A stretch of 64,000 bases of DNA from Rikenellaceae bacterium (GCA_015059685.1 SUZW01000004.1:1-64000); one strand, 5' to 3'; shown: positions 8,473 to 19,479, counted from the stretch's first letter. Translations and numbers: made by a program. Notes: generated by a model from the letters alone, not told the origin.

Positions 8473-9630
8473 TTACAACTCGTCGGAATAGACCGCTGCC
8501 GGCAAATCGTGCTGATTATAGCGTGATGCCATAGACATACCGTAGGCACCCGCAGACTTGAGTGTCAGCAAGTCGCCTCGCTTGGTGATAGGCAACGACA
8601 CATTCTCGTCGAACACATCGGTACTCTCACACGCTGTACCCACGATAGTATATTTGGTGCGCTGCTCCTCCTTCGAGGTGATATTCTCGATATTGTGGTA
8701 CGAGCCATAGAGCGCAGGGCGTATCAGCTCGGTCATACTTGCATCGACGATAACCAAGCGACGACCCGTAGCGGTAGTCTTGTTAAACAGCACTTTGGTA
8801 ATCAACTCGCCACACTCGCCCACAATGGCACGACCAAACTCGAAATGCACCTCACGCTTGCCCACCTGCAGGTGTTGCTTAATGATAGCAAAGACCGATG
8901 CAAAGTTTGGAATAGGCTCATTTTCGGGCATATCGTAGTTGATACCGAGGCCTCCACCAACATCCACGAACTCCAACTCGAAGCCAAGCGAAGTGAGGTT
9001 CTCGACGATGACATTTACCTTGTTGCACATATTCTCGAAAACATGCAACTCTCGAATTTGCGAGCCGATATGGATATGCATACCGATAACATCGAGGTTC
9101 TTCAACGAGCGAATATACTCCACCGACGAGAGTATCTCCTCGTATGATATACCGAACTTCGAGTCGGCCTGACCCGTGTCGATGCAGTGGTTGGTACGAG
9201 GGTCAATATCGGGATTTACACGCAGAGCAACACTTACGACCTTGCCCATATCACCTGCGATATCATTCACCACGCCCAGCTCCTCGATAGACTCGCAATT
9301 TATGGCGTAGATGCCCTGCTCGATGGCGTAGCGTATCTCCTTGTCACGCTTACCAACACCTGCATAGACTATCGTCTTGGGGTCGAAGCCCGCCTCGATG
9401 GCGCACTTCACCTCGTTGCCACTTGCGCAGTCGATACCGAGGCCATGTTTGCGGATAATCTCCAACAAACGCTTGTCGTAGTTGGCCTTGATGGCGTAGT
9501 GTATCTTGTAGTCGTAACGACGAGCCACCGACATCAGACTATCGAGAGTCTGATTGAGGAGGTCTATATCGTAGAGGTAGAATGGGGTTTCGTATGTTGC
9601 CAACTTTGCAGCAACTTGTCTGCTTAACAT
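8473..9630 (-). CDS. lysA: LysA, diaminopimelate decarboxylase
   Basis: PLP-dependent decarboxylation of meso-diaminopimelate, the last step of lysine synthesis. The 385-residue fold-type III protein has the PLP lysine in HYAIKAN (Lys48), HIHIGSQ, the phosphate-binding VGGGLGI, EFGR, and CESTDVF near the C-terminus, which supplies active-site residues across the dimer. Length is slightly below the typical 400-420. It is followed by the GH97 gene and preceded by gpmI on the same strand. The 68-base gap to gpmI contains an AGCCATTGGC-type repeat. Confidence 0.93.
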   Translation of the reverse strand: MLSRQVAAKLATYETPFYLYDIDLLNQTLDSLMSVARRYDYKIHYAIKANYDKRLLEIIRKHGLGIDCASGNEVKCAIEAGFDPKTIVYAGVGKRDKEIRYAIEQGIYAINCESIEELGVVNDIAGDMGKVVSVALRVNPDIDPRTNHCIDTGQADSKFGISYEEILSSVEYIRSLKNLDVIGMHIHIGSQIRELHVFENMCNKVNVIVENLTSLGFELEFVDVGGGLGINYDMPENEPIPNFASVFAIIKQHLQVGKREVHFEFGRAIVGECGELITKVLFNKTTATGRRLVIVDASMTELIRPALYGSYHNIENITSKEEQRTKYTIVGTACESTDVFDENVSLPITKRGDLLTLKSAGAYGMSMASRYNQHDLPAAVYSDEL

Positions 9631-9636
9631 AATAAT

Positions 9637-9671
9637 TTAGCCATTAGCCATTGGCTCTTAGCCATTAGCTT
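9637..9671. repeat. TAGCCATTAGC / TAGCCATTGGC repeat tract
   Basis: Three degenerate copies of TTAGCCATTRGC between gpmI and lysA, followed by a run of seven T. The same unit recurs at 11237-11342, 34255-34289 and 39064-39156. The unit TTAGCCATTGGCTAA is nearly palindromic. Confidence 0.7.
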
Positions 9672-9698
9672 TTTTTGATTATACTTATATATAATATA

Positions 9699-11225
9699 CT
9701 ACTTCAAAGTTACGAGTGAGTGGCCATCCATCTCCTCTGGCTGTGGAACGCCCATCAACGACAAGACTGTTGGAGCGACATCTGCCAAGATACCGTTCTC
9801 GACCTTTGCTACACGATCCGATACGACAACGATAGGCACCGGATTGAGCGAGTGAGCCGTATTTGGTGTGCCATCCTCGTTGATTGCGTTGTCGGCGTTG
9901 CCGTGGTCGGCAATCAGGACAACCTCGTAGCCATTAGCCTTTGCCGAGGTCACAACCTTCTCCACGCAAGCATCAACCGCCTTTACAGCCTTCTCGATAG
10001 CCTCGTAGATACCTGTATGTCCCACCATATCGCCATTTGCGAAGTTCAAGCAGATGAAGTCATACTTCTGCTCGTCGAGTGCGCCAACCAACTTGTCGGC
10101 AACCTCGTATGCGCTCATCTCCGGCTGCAAGTCGTAGGTAGCAACCTTTGGCGAAGCAACCAAGATACGATCCTCGTTATCGAACTTCTCCTCGCGACCA
10201 CCGTTCAAAAAGAATGTCACATGGGCATACTTCTCGGTCTCGGCAATACGCAGCTGCTTCAAACCAAGCGACGACACATACTCGCCAATGGTGTTCTGAA
10301 CATTCTCCTTGTCGAAGAGGATGTGCAAGCCCTCGAACGATGCGTCGTATGGAGTCATACAGCAGTAGTAAAGCGGCATAGTGTGCATACCCTGCTCCGG
10401 CATATCCTGCTGTGTCAAGGCCACGGTAATCTCACGGGCACGGTCGTTACGATAGTTGAAGAAGATAACCATATCGTTTGGCTTGATTGTGCCGATAGCG
10501 TTACCCTCGCTATCAACCGCAACGATAGGCTTGATAAACTCATCGGTTACACCCTCGTCGTACGACTTCTCGACGGCTGCGACCATATCGGTAGCCTTCT
10601 CGCCAACGCCATCAACCAAGCAGTCGTAAGCAATCTTCACACGCTCCCAACGCTTGTCACGGTCCATAGCGTAGTAGCGACCGATAATCGAGGCAATCTT
10701 GCCGGTCGATTGTGCCATGTGGTTCTCCAACGCCTCGACAAAGCCCTTACCGCTCTTTGGGTCGGTATCACGACCATCCATAAAGCAGTGTACAAAGGTA
10801 TTCTCGATGCCGTAGTGCTTCGAGATGTCGCACAACTTGAACAAGTGGTCTATCGACGAGTGTACACCACCATCGGACAACAAGCCCATAAAGTGGACAT
10901 TCACACCATTCTGCTTTGCGTACTCGAATGCCGCAACAATCTCCTTGTTCTCCAAAATCGAGCCGCTCTTGCAAGCACGGTTAATCTTTACGAGGTCCTG
11001 ATATACGACACGACCTGCGCCAATATTGAGGTGACCTACCTCCGAGTTACCCATCTGTCCCTCGGGCAGACCTACATTCTCACCATCGGTACGCAACTCT
11101 GCGTGTGGATTTGCCGCAGTCAATGCGTTGATAAACTCCGGATTTGTCGAATAAATTGCATCGGACTTGGTGTGGTTACCTATTCCCCAACCGTCCAAAA
11201 TCATTAACAAAACTTTATTAGCCAT
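9699..11225 (-). CDS. gpmI: GpmI, 2,3-bisphosphoglycerate-independent phosphoglycerate mutase
   Basis: Glycolytic and gluconeogenic interconversion of 3- and 2-phosphoglycerate through a phosphoserine intermediate with two divalent metal ions. The 508-residue protein shows the alkaline-phosphatase superfamily metal motif LMILDGWGI at the N-terminus, the catalytic Ser61 in [41 protein letters not shown] and the C-terminal ADHGNAD and TAHSLNPVP metal-ligand motifs. Length is normal. alaS lies upstream on the same strand across 117 bases that contain inverted repeat tracts. Confidence 0.97.
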   Translation of the reverse strand: MANKVLLMILDGWGIGNHTKSDAIYSTNPEFINALTAANPHAELRTDGENVGLPEGQMGNSEVGHLNIGAGRVVYQDLVKINRACKSGSILENKEIVAAFEYAKQNGVNVHFMGLLSDGGVHSSIDHLFKLCDISKHYGIENTFVHCFMDGRDTDPKSGKGFVEALENHMAQSTGKIASIIGRYYAMDRDKRWERVKIAYDCLVDGVGEKATDMVAAVEKSYDEGVTDEFIKPIVAVDSEGNAIGTIKPNDMVIFFNYRNDRAREITVALTQQDMPEQGMHTMPLYYCCMTPYDASFEGLHILFDKENVQNTIGEYVSSLGLKQLRIAETEKYAHVTFFLNGGREEKFDNEDRILVASPKVATYDLQPEMSAYEVADKLVGALDEQKYDFICLNFANGDMVGHTGIYEAIEKAVKAVDACVEKVVTSAKANGYEVVLIADHGNADNAINEDGTPNTAHSLNPVPIVVVSDRVAKVENGILADVAPTVLSLMGVPQPEEMDGHSLVTLK

Positions 11226-11236
11226 ATCTTTTTTTT

Positions 11237-11342
11237 GCTTTTAGCCATTAGCTGTTAGCCATTGGCTTTTTTTTACAATTTATAAATTCTATATCTCTTC
11301 GTATTTATAGCTAATGGCTAATGGCCAATAGCTAATAGCTTA
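11237..11342. repeat. Inverted pair of AGCCATTGGC repeat tracts
   Basis: 11237-11270 carries TTAGCCATTAGC-type copies followed by a long T run. 11308-11342 carries the same unit in the opposite orientation (AGCTAATGGCTAATGGCC). The two tracts can pair across an AT-rich spacer, giving a long imperfect hairpin between alaS and gpmI that could act as a terminator or attenuator. Function is inferred. Confidence 0.65.
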
Positions 11343-13958
11343 TTATTTGAGCGCAGCGAGAATAAGGCTTTTAGCCTTCTCGATAGCCTCTGCCAAGCCG
11401 TCAGGGTTCTTACCACCTGCGGTAGCAAAGAACTTCTGGCCACCGCCACCACCTTGGATAGCCTTGGCAGCCTCACGAACTACTGCACCTGCATCTACGC
11501 CCTTGGCAACAACATCATCGCCGAGCATAATGGTCAAAGTGGCCTTACCTCCCATATTCGAGCCTACAACCATCACGAGGTTAGGCTTACGAGTGCGCAA
11601 ATTGTAAGCCAAATTCTTCACGAACTCCGCCTGGCGTGGCATCGAGCGAGCAACAACGAAGTAGCCATCGGTTTCAGGCGTATTTGCCAAGATACTCTCG
11701 GTAAGGGTATTCAACTGCTCCTTCTGCATAGTCTCTACCTCCTTGGCAAGCGCATCGTTATTCTCGACCAATCGCTTGATAGCAGGAACGAGTTGCGAGT
11801 TGCCGAGCATGGTGCCGAGCGACGAGATTAAATCTTGTGCGGTATAGATAAGGGCCTCCGCCTTCTCTCCCGTAACAGCCTCGATACGACGAACACCTGC
11901 CGAGATAGCCGACTCCGACACAATCTTGAACATTCCGATATTTCCGGTAGCCGAGGTGTGGGTACCACCGCACAACTCAACCGACTCACCAAAGCGCACC
12001 ATACGCACCTTGTCGCCATACTTCTCGCCAAAGAGCATCATTGCGCCTGCCTTCTGCGCCTCCTCCTGCGTAGCCTCACGGTTCTCGTCGAGTGGAGAGT
12101 TCAAGCGAATCTTCGCATTTACCTCACGCTCCACAGCACGAATCTCCTCGTCGGTCATCTTCTGGAAGTGCGAGAAGTCGAAACGCAACACATCAGGCGA
12201 CACCATCGAGCCCTTCTGCTCCACATGCGAGCCCAAAACCTTACGCAACGCTGCGTGAAGGAGGTGAGTTGCGGTGTGGTTGTTTGCCGACGACTGACGC
12301 TTTGCAGGATTTACCACTGCGTGGAAATCTGCCTCCAAGTTCTCGGGCAACTGCGTTGCAATATGGATAATCAGACCATTCTCCTTCTCGGTAGCGACAA
12401 TCTCGATCTTCTCGTTTGCCGACTCGATATAGCCTGTATCACCGACCTGACCGCCCGAATTTCCGTAGAACGGAGTCTTGTCGAAGACCAACTGGTACGA
12501 CACCTTATTCTTGCTCTGCACCTTGCGGACACGAGTAATCTTCACATCGCACTCCAGCATATCGTAGCCCACGAACTCCTCGTTCTTGGCATCGGCAACA
12601 AGCTCCTGCCAATCGTCGATATCCTGTGCTGCAGCATTACGAGAACGAGCCTTCTGCGCCTGCAACTCCTTCTCGAACTCCTCCAAATCGACCTCAACAC
12701 CCTGCTCCTTGGCAATCAACTCGGTCAAGTCGATTGGAAAGCCGTAGGTGTCGTAGAGCAAAAAGGCATTCTTACCCGAAATCTTACCGTTGCACTCCTT
12801 GATAACGCCCTCCAAGAGGTTTATACCCGTTGCGAGGGTACGGAGGAACGATGCCTCCTCCTCTTCGATAACACGCTCCACGAGCGATTGCTGTGCCTTC
12901 AACTCGGGATACTGCTCGCCCATCTGCGCAACCAAAGTTGGCACCAAGCGGCAGATAAACGGCTCGTTGAAGCCGAGGTAGGTGTATCCGTAACGCACGG
13001 CACGACGCAAGATACGACGGATAACATATCCCGCCTTAACATTCGATGGAAGCTGTCCGTCGGCAATCGAAAAGGCGATAGCACGAAGGTGGTCGGCAAT
13101 AACACGCATCGCCACATCGGTAGCCTCCTCCTTGCCATACTCCTTGCCCGACATCTCGGCCAAAACCTTGATGGTCGATTGGAAGACATCGGTGTCGTAG
13201 TTCGACTTCACGCCCTGCATAACCATACACAGACGCTCAAAGCCCATACCTGTATCTACGCTCTTTGCAGGCAGTGGCTCGAGTGAGCCGTTAGCCTTGC
13301 GGTTGAACTGCATAAAGACAAGGTTCCAAATCTCGATAACCTGTGGGTGACCCATATTTACCATATCACGACCCGGCTTCTCGGCAATCTCCTTTTCGTC
13401 ACGCAAGTCGAAGTGTATCTCGCTACAAGGACCGCAAGGGCCTGTCTCGCCCATCTCCCAGAAGTTGTCGTGCTTGTTGCCACGGATGATATGATCCTCG
13501 GGCAGGCACTCCTTCCAATAGTCGTAGGCCTCCTGGTCGAATGGTACGCCATCCTCCTCCGAGCCCTCGAATACGGTGGCATACATACGCTCCTTTGGCA
13601 ACTTATAGACCTCGGTCAAAAGCTCCCACGCCCAAGCGATAGCCTCCTTCTTGAAGTAGTCACCAAACGACCAGTTGCCGAGCATCTCGAACATGGTGTG
13701 GTGGTAGGTGTCGTGGCCTACCTCCTCCAAGTCGTTGTGCTTACCCGACACACGCAGACACTTCTGTGAGTCGGCTACTCGTGGTGACTTACGCTCGGCA
13801 TTGCCGAGGAAGATATCCTTAAATTGGTTCATACCCGCATTGGTAAACATCAGTGTCGGGTCATTCTTCACTACCATAGGTGCCGATGGCACGATAAGGT
13901 GTTGTTTCTCTGCAAAGAAATCGAGAAACGCTTGGCGTATTTGCTTGGAATGCATCAT
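11343..13958 (-). CDS. alaS: AlaS, alanyl-tRNA synthetase
   Basis: Class II synthetase charging tRNA-Ala. The 871-residue protein has the N-terminal catalytic core with the [17 protein letters not shown] motif, then the editing domain with zinc/catalytic signatures [14 protein letters not shown] and [12 protein letters not shown], and a C-terminal DHHA1-type domain ending in the Gly-rich [17 protein letters not shown]. All domains are present and length is normal. It is divergent from the M23 peptidase operon. The roughly 80-base leader contains a small GCGCACGC/GCGT-rich hairpin region near 14002-14022. Confidence 0.98.
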   Translation of the reverse strand: MMHSKQIRQAFLDFFAEKQHLIVPSAPMVVKNDPTLMFTNAGMNQFKDIFLGNAERKSPRVADSQKCLRVSGKHNDLEEVGHDTYHHTMFEMLGNWSFGDYFKKEAIAWAWELLTEVYKLPKERMYATVFEGSEEDGVPFDQEAYDYWKECLPEDHIIRGNKHDNFWEMGETGPCGPCSEIHFDLRDEKEIAEKPGRDMVNMGHPQVIEIWNLVFMQFNRKANGSLEPLPAKSVDTGMGFERLCMVMQGVKSNYDTDVFQSTIKVLAEMSGKEYGKEEATDVAMRVIADHLRAIAFSIADGQLPSNVKAGYVIRRILRRAVRYGYTYLGFNEPFICRLVPTLVAQMGEQYPELKAQQSLVERVIEEEEASFLRTLATGINLLEGVIKECNGKISGKNAFLLYDTYGFPIDLTELIAKEQGVEVDLEEFEKELQAQKARSRNAAAQDIDDWQELVADAKNEEFVGYDMLECDVKITRVRKVQSKNKVSYQLVFDKTPFYGNSGGQVGDTGYIESANEKIEIVATEKENGLIIHIATQLPENLEADFHAVVNPAKRQSSANNHTATHLLHAALRKVLGSHVEQKGSMVSPDVLRFDFSHFQKMTDEEIRAVEREVNAKIRLNSPLDENREATQEEAQKAGAMMLFGEKYGDKVRMVRFGESVELCGGTHTSATGNIGMFKIVSESAISAGVRRIEAVTGEKAEALIYTAQDLISSLGTMLGNSQLVPAIKRLVENNDALAKEVETMQKEQLNTLTESILANTPETDGYFVVARSMPRQAEFVKNLAYNLRTRKPNLVMVVGSNMGGKATLTIMLGDDVVAKGVDAGAVVREAAKAIQGGGGGQKFFATAGGKNPDGLAEAIEKAKSLILAALK

Positions 13959-14037
13959 CTGTATAATAATTTTAATTTCAATCCGTTATAATGACAACCT
14001 GCGCACGCTTGCGTACACGCACGAGCCAAATTGGTTG

Positions 14038-14065
14038 CAAAAATACAAAATTTACATTAAATTTG
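14038..14065. promoter_or_regulatory. Closely spaced divergent promoters (alaS / M23 operon)
   Basis: TAAATTTG (14058-14065, plus) fits the -7 consensus and lies 26 bases before the TTG start of the first M23 gene. TATTTTTG (14038-14045, minus) fits it for alaS. The two -7 elements lie 12 bases apart, so RNA polymerase binding at the two promoters may interfere. The TTTG -33 partners are not obvious. Confidence 0.45.
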
Positions 14066-14090
14066 CACCATTATAGGAAAGTTTTTCACT

Positions 14091-15056
14091 TTGAACGAGG
14101 ATATTCGCAACATAAAGAGCCCATCGAGGAGCCCTCAACGAGTTCGGAACTACAATATTTTGAGAGAGATATTGTTGGGCTTCATCGTCTTGTCGATACT
14201 CAACATGGCGATATCCTACCTCTTCTACACCCCGAAGATGCACCATATAGCTGCCGAGAACCGAGAACTCGTACTCAAATACGAACTCCTCGAGGAGCGT
14301 ATTCGCTCGATGCAGAGCAAAGTTGCCGAGATACAACACCGTGACCGTCATGTCTATCGCTCCCTCTTCTCGGTCGATACTCTCAATATCGCAGGTGTAT
14401 ATACCCCATATCCGAAGTCGAAATATGCCGAGCTGCAAAACGACGAATACTCGGCATTGATGACCTCGACCTGGCTCTCACTCGACGCCCTGACACGACA
14501 GACCTATGCCGCCTCGGTGTCGATGGACGAGTTGCAGGTGTTGGCCAAGAACAAGGAGAGTATGGCGAGTGCCATACCTGCAATATGGCCTATAGACCGT
14601 ACGAAGCTAAAGGCATTCTACGCCTTTGGCGTGCGCAAGAAGCACCCTATATATAAGACTCGTCGTATGCACAAAGGTGTCGATATGTCCACCAACTATG
14701 GCGTACCCGTATATGCCACGGGCGATGGCGTAGTCGAGAAGACCGAGCAAGGCAAGCGTCGTCGTGGCTATGGTCGCCAAATCCTCATCAACCACTCCTT
14801 TGGTTACAAAACTCGCTACGCACACCTGCTGAAGATGTTTGTCAAGGAGGGCGATATCGTAAAACGAGGACAACTTATCGGTGAAGTCGGCTCTACGGGC
14901 GGCTCTACGGGACCACATCTCCACTACGAGGTGATATATCTCGGACGCAATGTAAATCCGGTAAACTACTTCAACCGCAATATGACAAGCGACGAATATC
15001 GTCAGCTTATGGAGAACACGAAGTACAACACCGACTTGGAAATTGTTGAAAATTAG
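14091..15056 (+). CDS. M23 family metallopeptidase (membrane-anchored, LytM-like)
   Basis: Probable peptidoglycan endopeptidase or divisome-type LytM regulator. The 321-residue protein starts at TTG and has one transmembrane segment at about residues 26-47, a coiled-coil-like stretch (ENRELVLKYELLEERIRSMQ), and a C-terminal M23 domain with the zinc motifs HKGVDMS and HLHYEV, so both metal-binding blocks appear intact. There is a good -7 box (TAAATTTG) upstream and no other in-frame start between it and the TM segment. It overlaps the next, paralogous gene by about 14 bases. Confidence 0.85.
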   Translation: MNEDIRNIKSPSRSPQRVRNYNILREILLGFIVLSILNMAISYLFYTPKMHHIAAENRELVLKYELLEERIRSMQSKVAEIQHRDRHVYRSLFSVDTLNIAGVYTPYPKSKYAELQNDEYSALMTSTWLSLDALTRQTYAASVSMDELQVLAKNKESMASAIPAIWPIDRTKLKAFYAFGVRKKHPIYKTRRMHKGVDMSTNYGVPVYATGDGVVEKTEQGKRRRGYGRQILINHSFGYKTRYAHLLKMFVKEGDIVKRGQLIGEVGSTGGSTGPHLHYEVIYLGRNVNPVNYFNRNMTSDEYRQLMENTKYNTDLEIVEN

Positions 15057-15987
15057 AGCATTGGAGAGGCAGAACAACATACGGAGAGGTCGCAACAGAC
15101 GACACGGTTTGCAGGCGTTGGCGTGGTTAGGGGGTGCCATCCTCTACTACATCATCTTCTCGCTGCTCTTCGACACGCCTGCCGAGTATGCTCTGCGCCA
15201 CTCGACCGACCGCCTCAAGGCCGAGTACGAAGTGCTCTCGGAGCGTTACGACTCGCTTGCCGTGGTGGTCGAAAATGTTGTCGAGCGTGACCGCAACATC
15301 TTCGCCATAATGTTCGACTCGGAGCCTTACGACTTCGACTCGGAGTACAACAACGAGCGCATCGAACTCCACGAAACACTCCTTGCGAAGTCCAACCGAG
15401 AGATGTCGGAGTCTTTGGAACTCTCGCTCGACGAGTTGGAGGGCAAACTATCGCAACTCGAGCGCAGCTACGCCACGCTCGACGAGAGCCTGCAACAACT
15501 TGGCTCCAAGCGCAATAACATTCCGTCGATACAGCCCGTGACAAACCACGACCTTACGCTGCTGACTGCCGCCTACGGAACGCTGATGCACCCATTCTAC
15601 CGCACCCTGCAATCGCATCAGGGCATAGACTACGCCATAGCCGAGGGTACTCGAATTTTCGCCACGGCAGATGGTGTTGTCAAGGAGGTGAAGGGCAAGA
15701 ACTCCACCTCGGGCATCACGGTCGTAATAGACCACCGCAACGGCTACACAACATCCTACAGCCACCTTCAAAAGGTGCAGGTCAAGCGTGGTCGTCGTGT
15801 GCAACGAGGCGACATCATCGCCCTGTCGGGCAACTCGGGTCTATCGCTTGCGCCACACCTACACTACGAGGTGCGCTACAACGGTGTGCGTGTAGATCCT
15901 ATACACTACTTCTTCATGGAGCTTACGCCCGATGAGTATCAGCGTATTATGCGTATCGCACAGTCGGGTATGCAGTCCTTCGATTAA
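15043..15987 (+). CDS. M23 family metallopeptidase, paralogue of the preceding gene
   Basis: Second LytM-like peptidase with the same architecture: a transmembrane segment at about residues 27-45, a coiled-coil (Leu/Glu-rich, residues 105-150), then M23 motifs HQGIDYA and HLHYEVRYNG. The start is a TTG at 15043 inside the end of the upstream gene; another TTG in frame at 15061 is an alternative. The overlap and shared build indicate a tandem duplication and translational coupling. A HAD phosphatase follows 12 bases downstream. Confidence 0.83.
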   Translation: MLKIRALERQNNIRRGRNRRHGLQALAWLGGAILYYIIFSLLFDTPAEYALRHSTDRLKAEYEVLSERYDSLAVVVENVVERDRNIFAIMFDSEPYDFDSEYNNERIELHETLLAKSNREMSESLELSLDELEGKLSQLERSYATLDESLQQLGSKRNNIPSIQPVTNHDLTLLTAAYGTLMHPFYRTLQSHQGIDYAIAEGTRIFATADGVVKEVKGKNSTSGITVVIDHRNGYTTSYSHLQKVQVKRGRRVQRGDIIALSGNSGLSLAPHLHYEVRYNGVRVDPIHYFFMELTPDEYQRIMRIAQSGMQSFD

Positions 15988-15999
15988 CCCTACAACCCT

Positions 16000-16563
16000 A
16001 TGCAGATAAAACTTATAATTCTCGACTTTGACGGCACACTCGCCACAACCGAAGAGGCCAACATGAGGGCCTATCTTATGGCTCTGCGTGAGGAGGGTAT
16101 CGAGCTCTCCATCGAGAAGTACAAGAGCGAATATTTCGGTATGCGTTGTCCGGAGTTTCTACGCACCATAGGTATCACCGACGAGGTGCAAAGTGACCGT
16201 GTGCGTCGTCGCAAAATCGAACTCTACCCCACCCTCTTCGACTCGGTGCATCTCAATGAGCCGCTGTGGAACTTCGTGCAGGATTTTCGTGCGCAGGGAG
16301 GCAAGGTGTGGATTGTATCGACAAGTCAGAAGGAGAATATCACGAATGCTATGCGCCACCTCGGCATCGAGGGCAAGGTTGATGGTGTTCTCACATCGAG
16401 CGATGCTCTCGAGCCAAAACCTTCGCCCGAGGCCTTTCTCAAGGCTATGGAAAGAGAGGGTGTAACGCCTGCCGAAACGCTTATCTTCGAGGACTCGGTG
16501 GTCGGCATTGCTGCGGCCAAGGCGAGCGGAGCAGCCTACTTCAAGGTTACTCTCAAAGGTTAA
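16000..16563 (+). CDS. HAD-superfamily phosphatase (beta-phosphoglucomutase/PGP-like)
   Basis: Cytoplasmic phosphohydrolase of HAD subfamily IA. Motif I is DFDGTLATT (Asp9 nucleophile, Asp11), motif II IVSTSQ, motif III Lys in EPKPSPEAF, and motif IV FEDSVVGIAAAKASG. The 187-residue length and helical cap between motifs I and II fit phosphoglycolate phosphatase/beta-PGM relatives; the substrate is not predictable. It is third in the M23-M23-HAD operon and converges on the AddB-like gene nine bases away. Confidence 0.88.
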   Translation: MQIKLIILDFDGTLATTEEANMRAYLMALREEGIELSIEKYKSEYFGMRCPEFLRTIGITDEVQSDRVRRRKIELYPTLFDSVHLNEPLWNFVQDFRAQGGKVWIVSTSQKENITNAMRHLGIEGKVDGVLTSSDALEPKPSPEAFLKAMEREGVTPAETLIFEDSVVGIAAAKASGAAYFKVTLKG

Positions 16564-16572
16564 TATTACGCA

Positions 16573-19479
16573 TTATTTGCGGTGGCAGACCTCTTTGAAA
16601 GGGCAATAGGTGCAACTCTTCACATCCTCGCACTGTCTGAATGGTGTATTGCGGTCGAACATCTCACGAAGTGTCCTCTGCACAGCCTCCTCGAACTCCT
16701 CACGGCAGAGGTCAAAGCTATCCAAATCCATCTTGCGTGAGGTATCCCTGAAGCGAGGAGAGTAATCTTCCTTTACCATCGCTCCCACAAAGTAGAGTTC
16801 GGGACGCACCGAACGATGCTCCCGATGCGATATCATCATCGCATAGAGCAAGGTGTTTATAATCTTCGAGTTACGGTCGTCAGCCGTTCCGCCAAACAAC
16901 TTCTCGATACCGCCATACGAGGTGTTGAATGTACCTGTCTTGTAGTCTATGACACGCATCATCCCGTTATCGAGCGAGTCGATGCGGTCGGGGCGACCAC
17001 CAAGATGCACCACATACTGCTCATCACCCACATCTATTGCAACATCCTCATCCACAGGTTTCTCTGTCGAGAATACCACAAAATCACCGTGGCGAATATC
17101 ATAGCCAGCAACATTACGGCCGAGGTATGAGCAGACTATATCTCTGATTATCAGTAGTTCTCCACTCAACACATCGAGCTCTCCGTCATCCCGCTTGAAG
17201 TAGCTGCGTGAGATGGCCTCATCGACAATCTTCTCTATCTCGCCGCTTTTGACATAGCGTTCAAGGTGCTCGGCAGGATTTGTCAGCCCAATGATTTTAC
17301 CATACAAGATATCGGCTGCCTCGTGGAGGATATTTCCGAAGGTTGCGCCATCGACCTCCTCCGATAACTCATCCTCAACATACAGCCTCTCCACGCTCTG
17401 GAAGTAGAAGCGCAATGGGCACTGCACATAGGTCGAAAATGCCGTAGGCGAAATCTTCTTATCCCGAGTAAAGCGCAATAACTTCTCGAACACGCTATCG
17501 CTCTTTGCCACCTCGCACACCACATCGTCACCCGTCGAGATGCGGACACCGACCTTCGTGTGGGCTATCTTGAAGTCTGTTTCGTACTCCAATTGTCGTA
17601 TATATCGGCTTGGCTCACCTGCGCTCTTATCGTCTGTCTGCGACGAATAGAGCATATAGATACTCTCGGCACGAGATATGAGGCGATAGAAGTAGTAGGC
17701 ATAGACACCCTCGTGGTGCTCCGCTGTAGGCAGGTTGAAGCCATAACGAAGACCATAAGGCAGGAACGAGAAGTCGGAAGCACGGCTGCCCGGGAAGTTG
17801 CTATCGGTCATCGAGAGTATGATAACATTGCGGAAGTCGATATTTCGGGTCTCCAAGATGCCCATAATCTGCAACCCTTCGAGAGGTTCGCCCGTAAATG
17901 GGATGCGCTCACCCTGCAGGTATTTGCGTAGCAGTGAGCGAGCTACACTGTCGGATATATCTATCTCGCACGCCTCGAGGATATTTCCCAACTTCGTAAT
18001 ACCCTCGTATATCATATTCAGGAACTCCGAGCGATAGGCACCATCTTCGTCATCGCCACCGTGTGCCGCCACCTGCTCAACAACATCTTTGAGGTATTCG
18101 AACATCTCTCGCCACCCCGTTGCACGCCTAAAAACAGACTGCAAAAGAGGTGTCGAAGAGAGCATACTTTGTGGCACCTGGAACAGGCGATGTTTCACAA
18201 TCTCGGCACGCAGGTCGCTATACTGCGAGGTCTTCTCCTCGGCTATATATGGGTGTATGAGCAGGCCATCGACATCGACATAGTAGAATGTCGTGCCTCG
18301 CTCCTCGCTGTGGCGCAAGTGTTTCTGCAACTCGAGCAGTCGCTCCACAAACGAGTAGGCAAGAGTGTTGCGCAACGGATAACCCATTGTGACATTTATG
18401 GCCGGGCGTATTCGCTCCACCCCATTTTTCACCTCGACCCTCTCTTTGAGGTGGGTCGGAAGGGCGTATAGAAGTGGCAGCAACAAATTCTCGTCGGTAA
18501 GTACAACCGCCGTATCTTTGTCTATCTTGCCTCCATTGCGAGAGGCTATATCCTCCAAAATCTTTACGACATATTGGCACTGTGCAATACTGGTCGATGT
18601 GGACAACACCTCGACATGTTTCGCCTTACGGAAGTTGTCATGAGAGATACCCTCCTCGCCCGACAGAAGTTGTCTGTTGGCACGGATAAACATTCCCGCT
18701 TCCTGCTGCTTATCCCGAGCATAGTAGTCGTCTTCATCCCAATAGAACTCCGCCATGCCCGAGGTCTTGAGGTGGTCGAGCAGTGCGCTCTCGCACTTGG
18801 AGAGGGCATTGAAACCGACAAACGCATAGCGTCGGTTCGGCAGCACAGCCTCACCACGCTCCAAACGCTCCACGGCATCACGATATATCATACCCGAGTA
18901 CCCGATACCGAGCTCTCGCAACCTGCTCTTGAACGCCTCGTACATTGGTGCAAGCATACCCCATATCTCCGTGAATTTACGCTTGGCGGCCGACTGTGCA
19001 TCCTTATTGGAGTAGAGGGTGCGCCAAAAACGCTCGATAATCTCGATATGCTCGGGGGAGAGGTAGCTCAAATCGGCCTCTATCTCCTTTATATCGGTTA
19101 TGTTGGCAAAGAGTTGCGAGGCATTTACTCGATACTTATCGACCATATCGAAATCCGACACCAACATCTCGCCCCAATGGTAGAAGGAGTCGAACTTCTC
19201 TACAGGCATACCCCGTTTGGAACTCTCCTCGGTGAAAATTTTGTAGAGCTCGGCCACAAGGCGCAGTCGGTCGGCCGTATGCAGTCCCGACAACTCGCCC
19301 ATAATGTCGTCCATCGAGATATATTGCGGCTCCCATATAGGGCGTATGGCAATGGCAGATAGAGCCTCGGCAAAGAAGAGCCTTGCACGCAACGAGGGCA
19401 TAGCGATGGTGAGCGATGACACCTCGTCGCCATACTTCTCGTAGAGTCGTAGTGCTACCTCCTCGACAAAGCTTCGCAT
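16573..19479 (-). CDS. AddB-like PD-(D/E)XK nuclease/helicase-fold protein
   Basis: Probable subunit of an AddAB/RecBCD-type double-strand-break repair enzyme. The 968-residue protein has a divergent UvrD-like body and a C-terminal nuclease: QCPLRFYF, then GGRPDRIDSLDNG...VIDYKTG, with Asp and the Asp-x-Lys catalytic pattern. It ends with a cysteine cluster C950-x5-C956-x2-C959-x5-C965. Together with the Cys of QCPLRFYF these match the four-Cys iron-sulfur staple of AddB nucleases. The AddA-like partner is about 900 bases away on the opposite strand. It follows the DUF2807 gene by 17 bases and is probably transcribed with it. Confidence 0.83.
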   Translation of the reverse strand: MRSFVEEVALRLYEKYGDEVSSLTIAMPSLRARLFFAEALSAIAIRPIWEPQYISMDDIMGELSGLHTADRLRLVAELYKIFTEESSKRGMPVEKFDSFYHWGEMLVSDFDMVDKYRVNASQLFANITDIKEIEADLSYLSPEHIEIIERFWRTLYSNKDAQSAAKRKFTEIWGMLAPMYEAFKSRLRELGIGYSGMIYRDAVERLERGEAVLPNRRYAFVGFNALSKCESALLDHLKTSGMAEFYWDEDDYYARDKQQEAGMFIRANRQLLSGEEGISHDNFRKAKHVEVLSTSTSIAQCQYVVKILEDIASRNGGKIDKDTAVVLTDENLLLPLLYALPTHLKERVEVKNGVERIRPAINVTMGYPLRNTLAYSFVERLLELQKHLRHSEERGTTFYYVDVDGLLIHPYIAEEKTSQYSDLRAEIVKHRLFQVPQSMLSSTPLLQSVFRRATGWREMFEYLKDVVEQVAAHGGDDEDGAYRSEFLNMIYEGITKLGNILEACEIDISDSVARSLLRKYLQGERIPFTGEPLEGLQIMGILETRNIDFRNVIILSMTDSNFPGSRASDFSFLPYGLRYGFNLPTAEHHEGVYAYYFYRLISRAESIYMLYSSQTDDKSAGEPSRYIRQLEYETDFKIAHTKVGVRISTGDDVVCEVAKSDSVFEKLLRFTRDKKISPTAFSTYVQCPLRFYFQSVERLYVEDELSEEVDGATFGNILHEAADILYGKIIGLTNPAEHLERYVKSGEIEKIVDEAISRSYFKRDDGELDVLSGELLIIRDIVCSYLGRNVAGYDIRHGDFVVFSTEKPVDEDVAIDVGDEQYVVHLGGRPDRIDSLDNGMMRVIDYKTGTFNTSYGGIEKLFGGTADDRNSKIINTLLYAMMISHREHRSVRPELYFVGAMVKEDYSPRFRDTSRKMDLDSFDLCREEFEEAVQRTLREMFDRNTPFRQCEDVKSCTYCPFKEVCHRK

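Noticed and set aside
9720..11207. A 495-codon plus-strand reading frame opposite gpmI
   Set aside because: It is the antisense shadow of gpmI, which has full-length family motifs; the product has no recognisable domain.
11835..13286. A 483-codon plus-strand reading frame opposite alaS
   Set aside because: Antisense of a highly conserved synthetase; the translation is Leu/His/Arg-rich with no family features.
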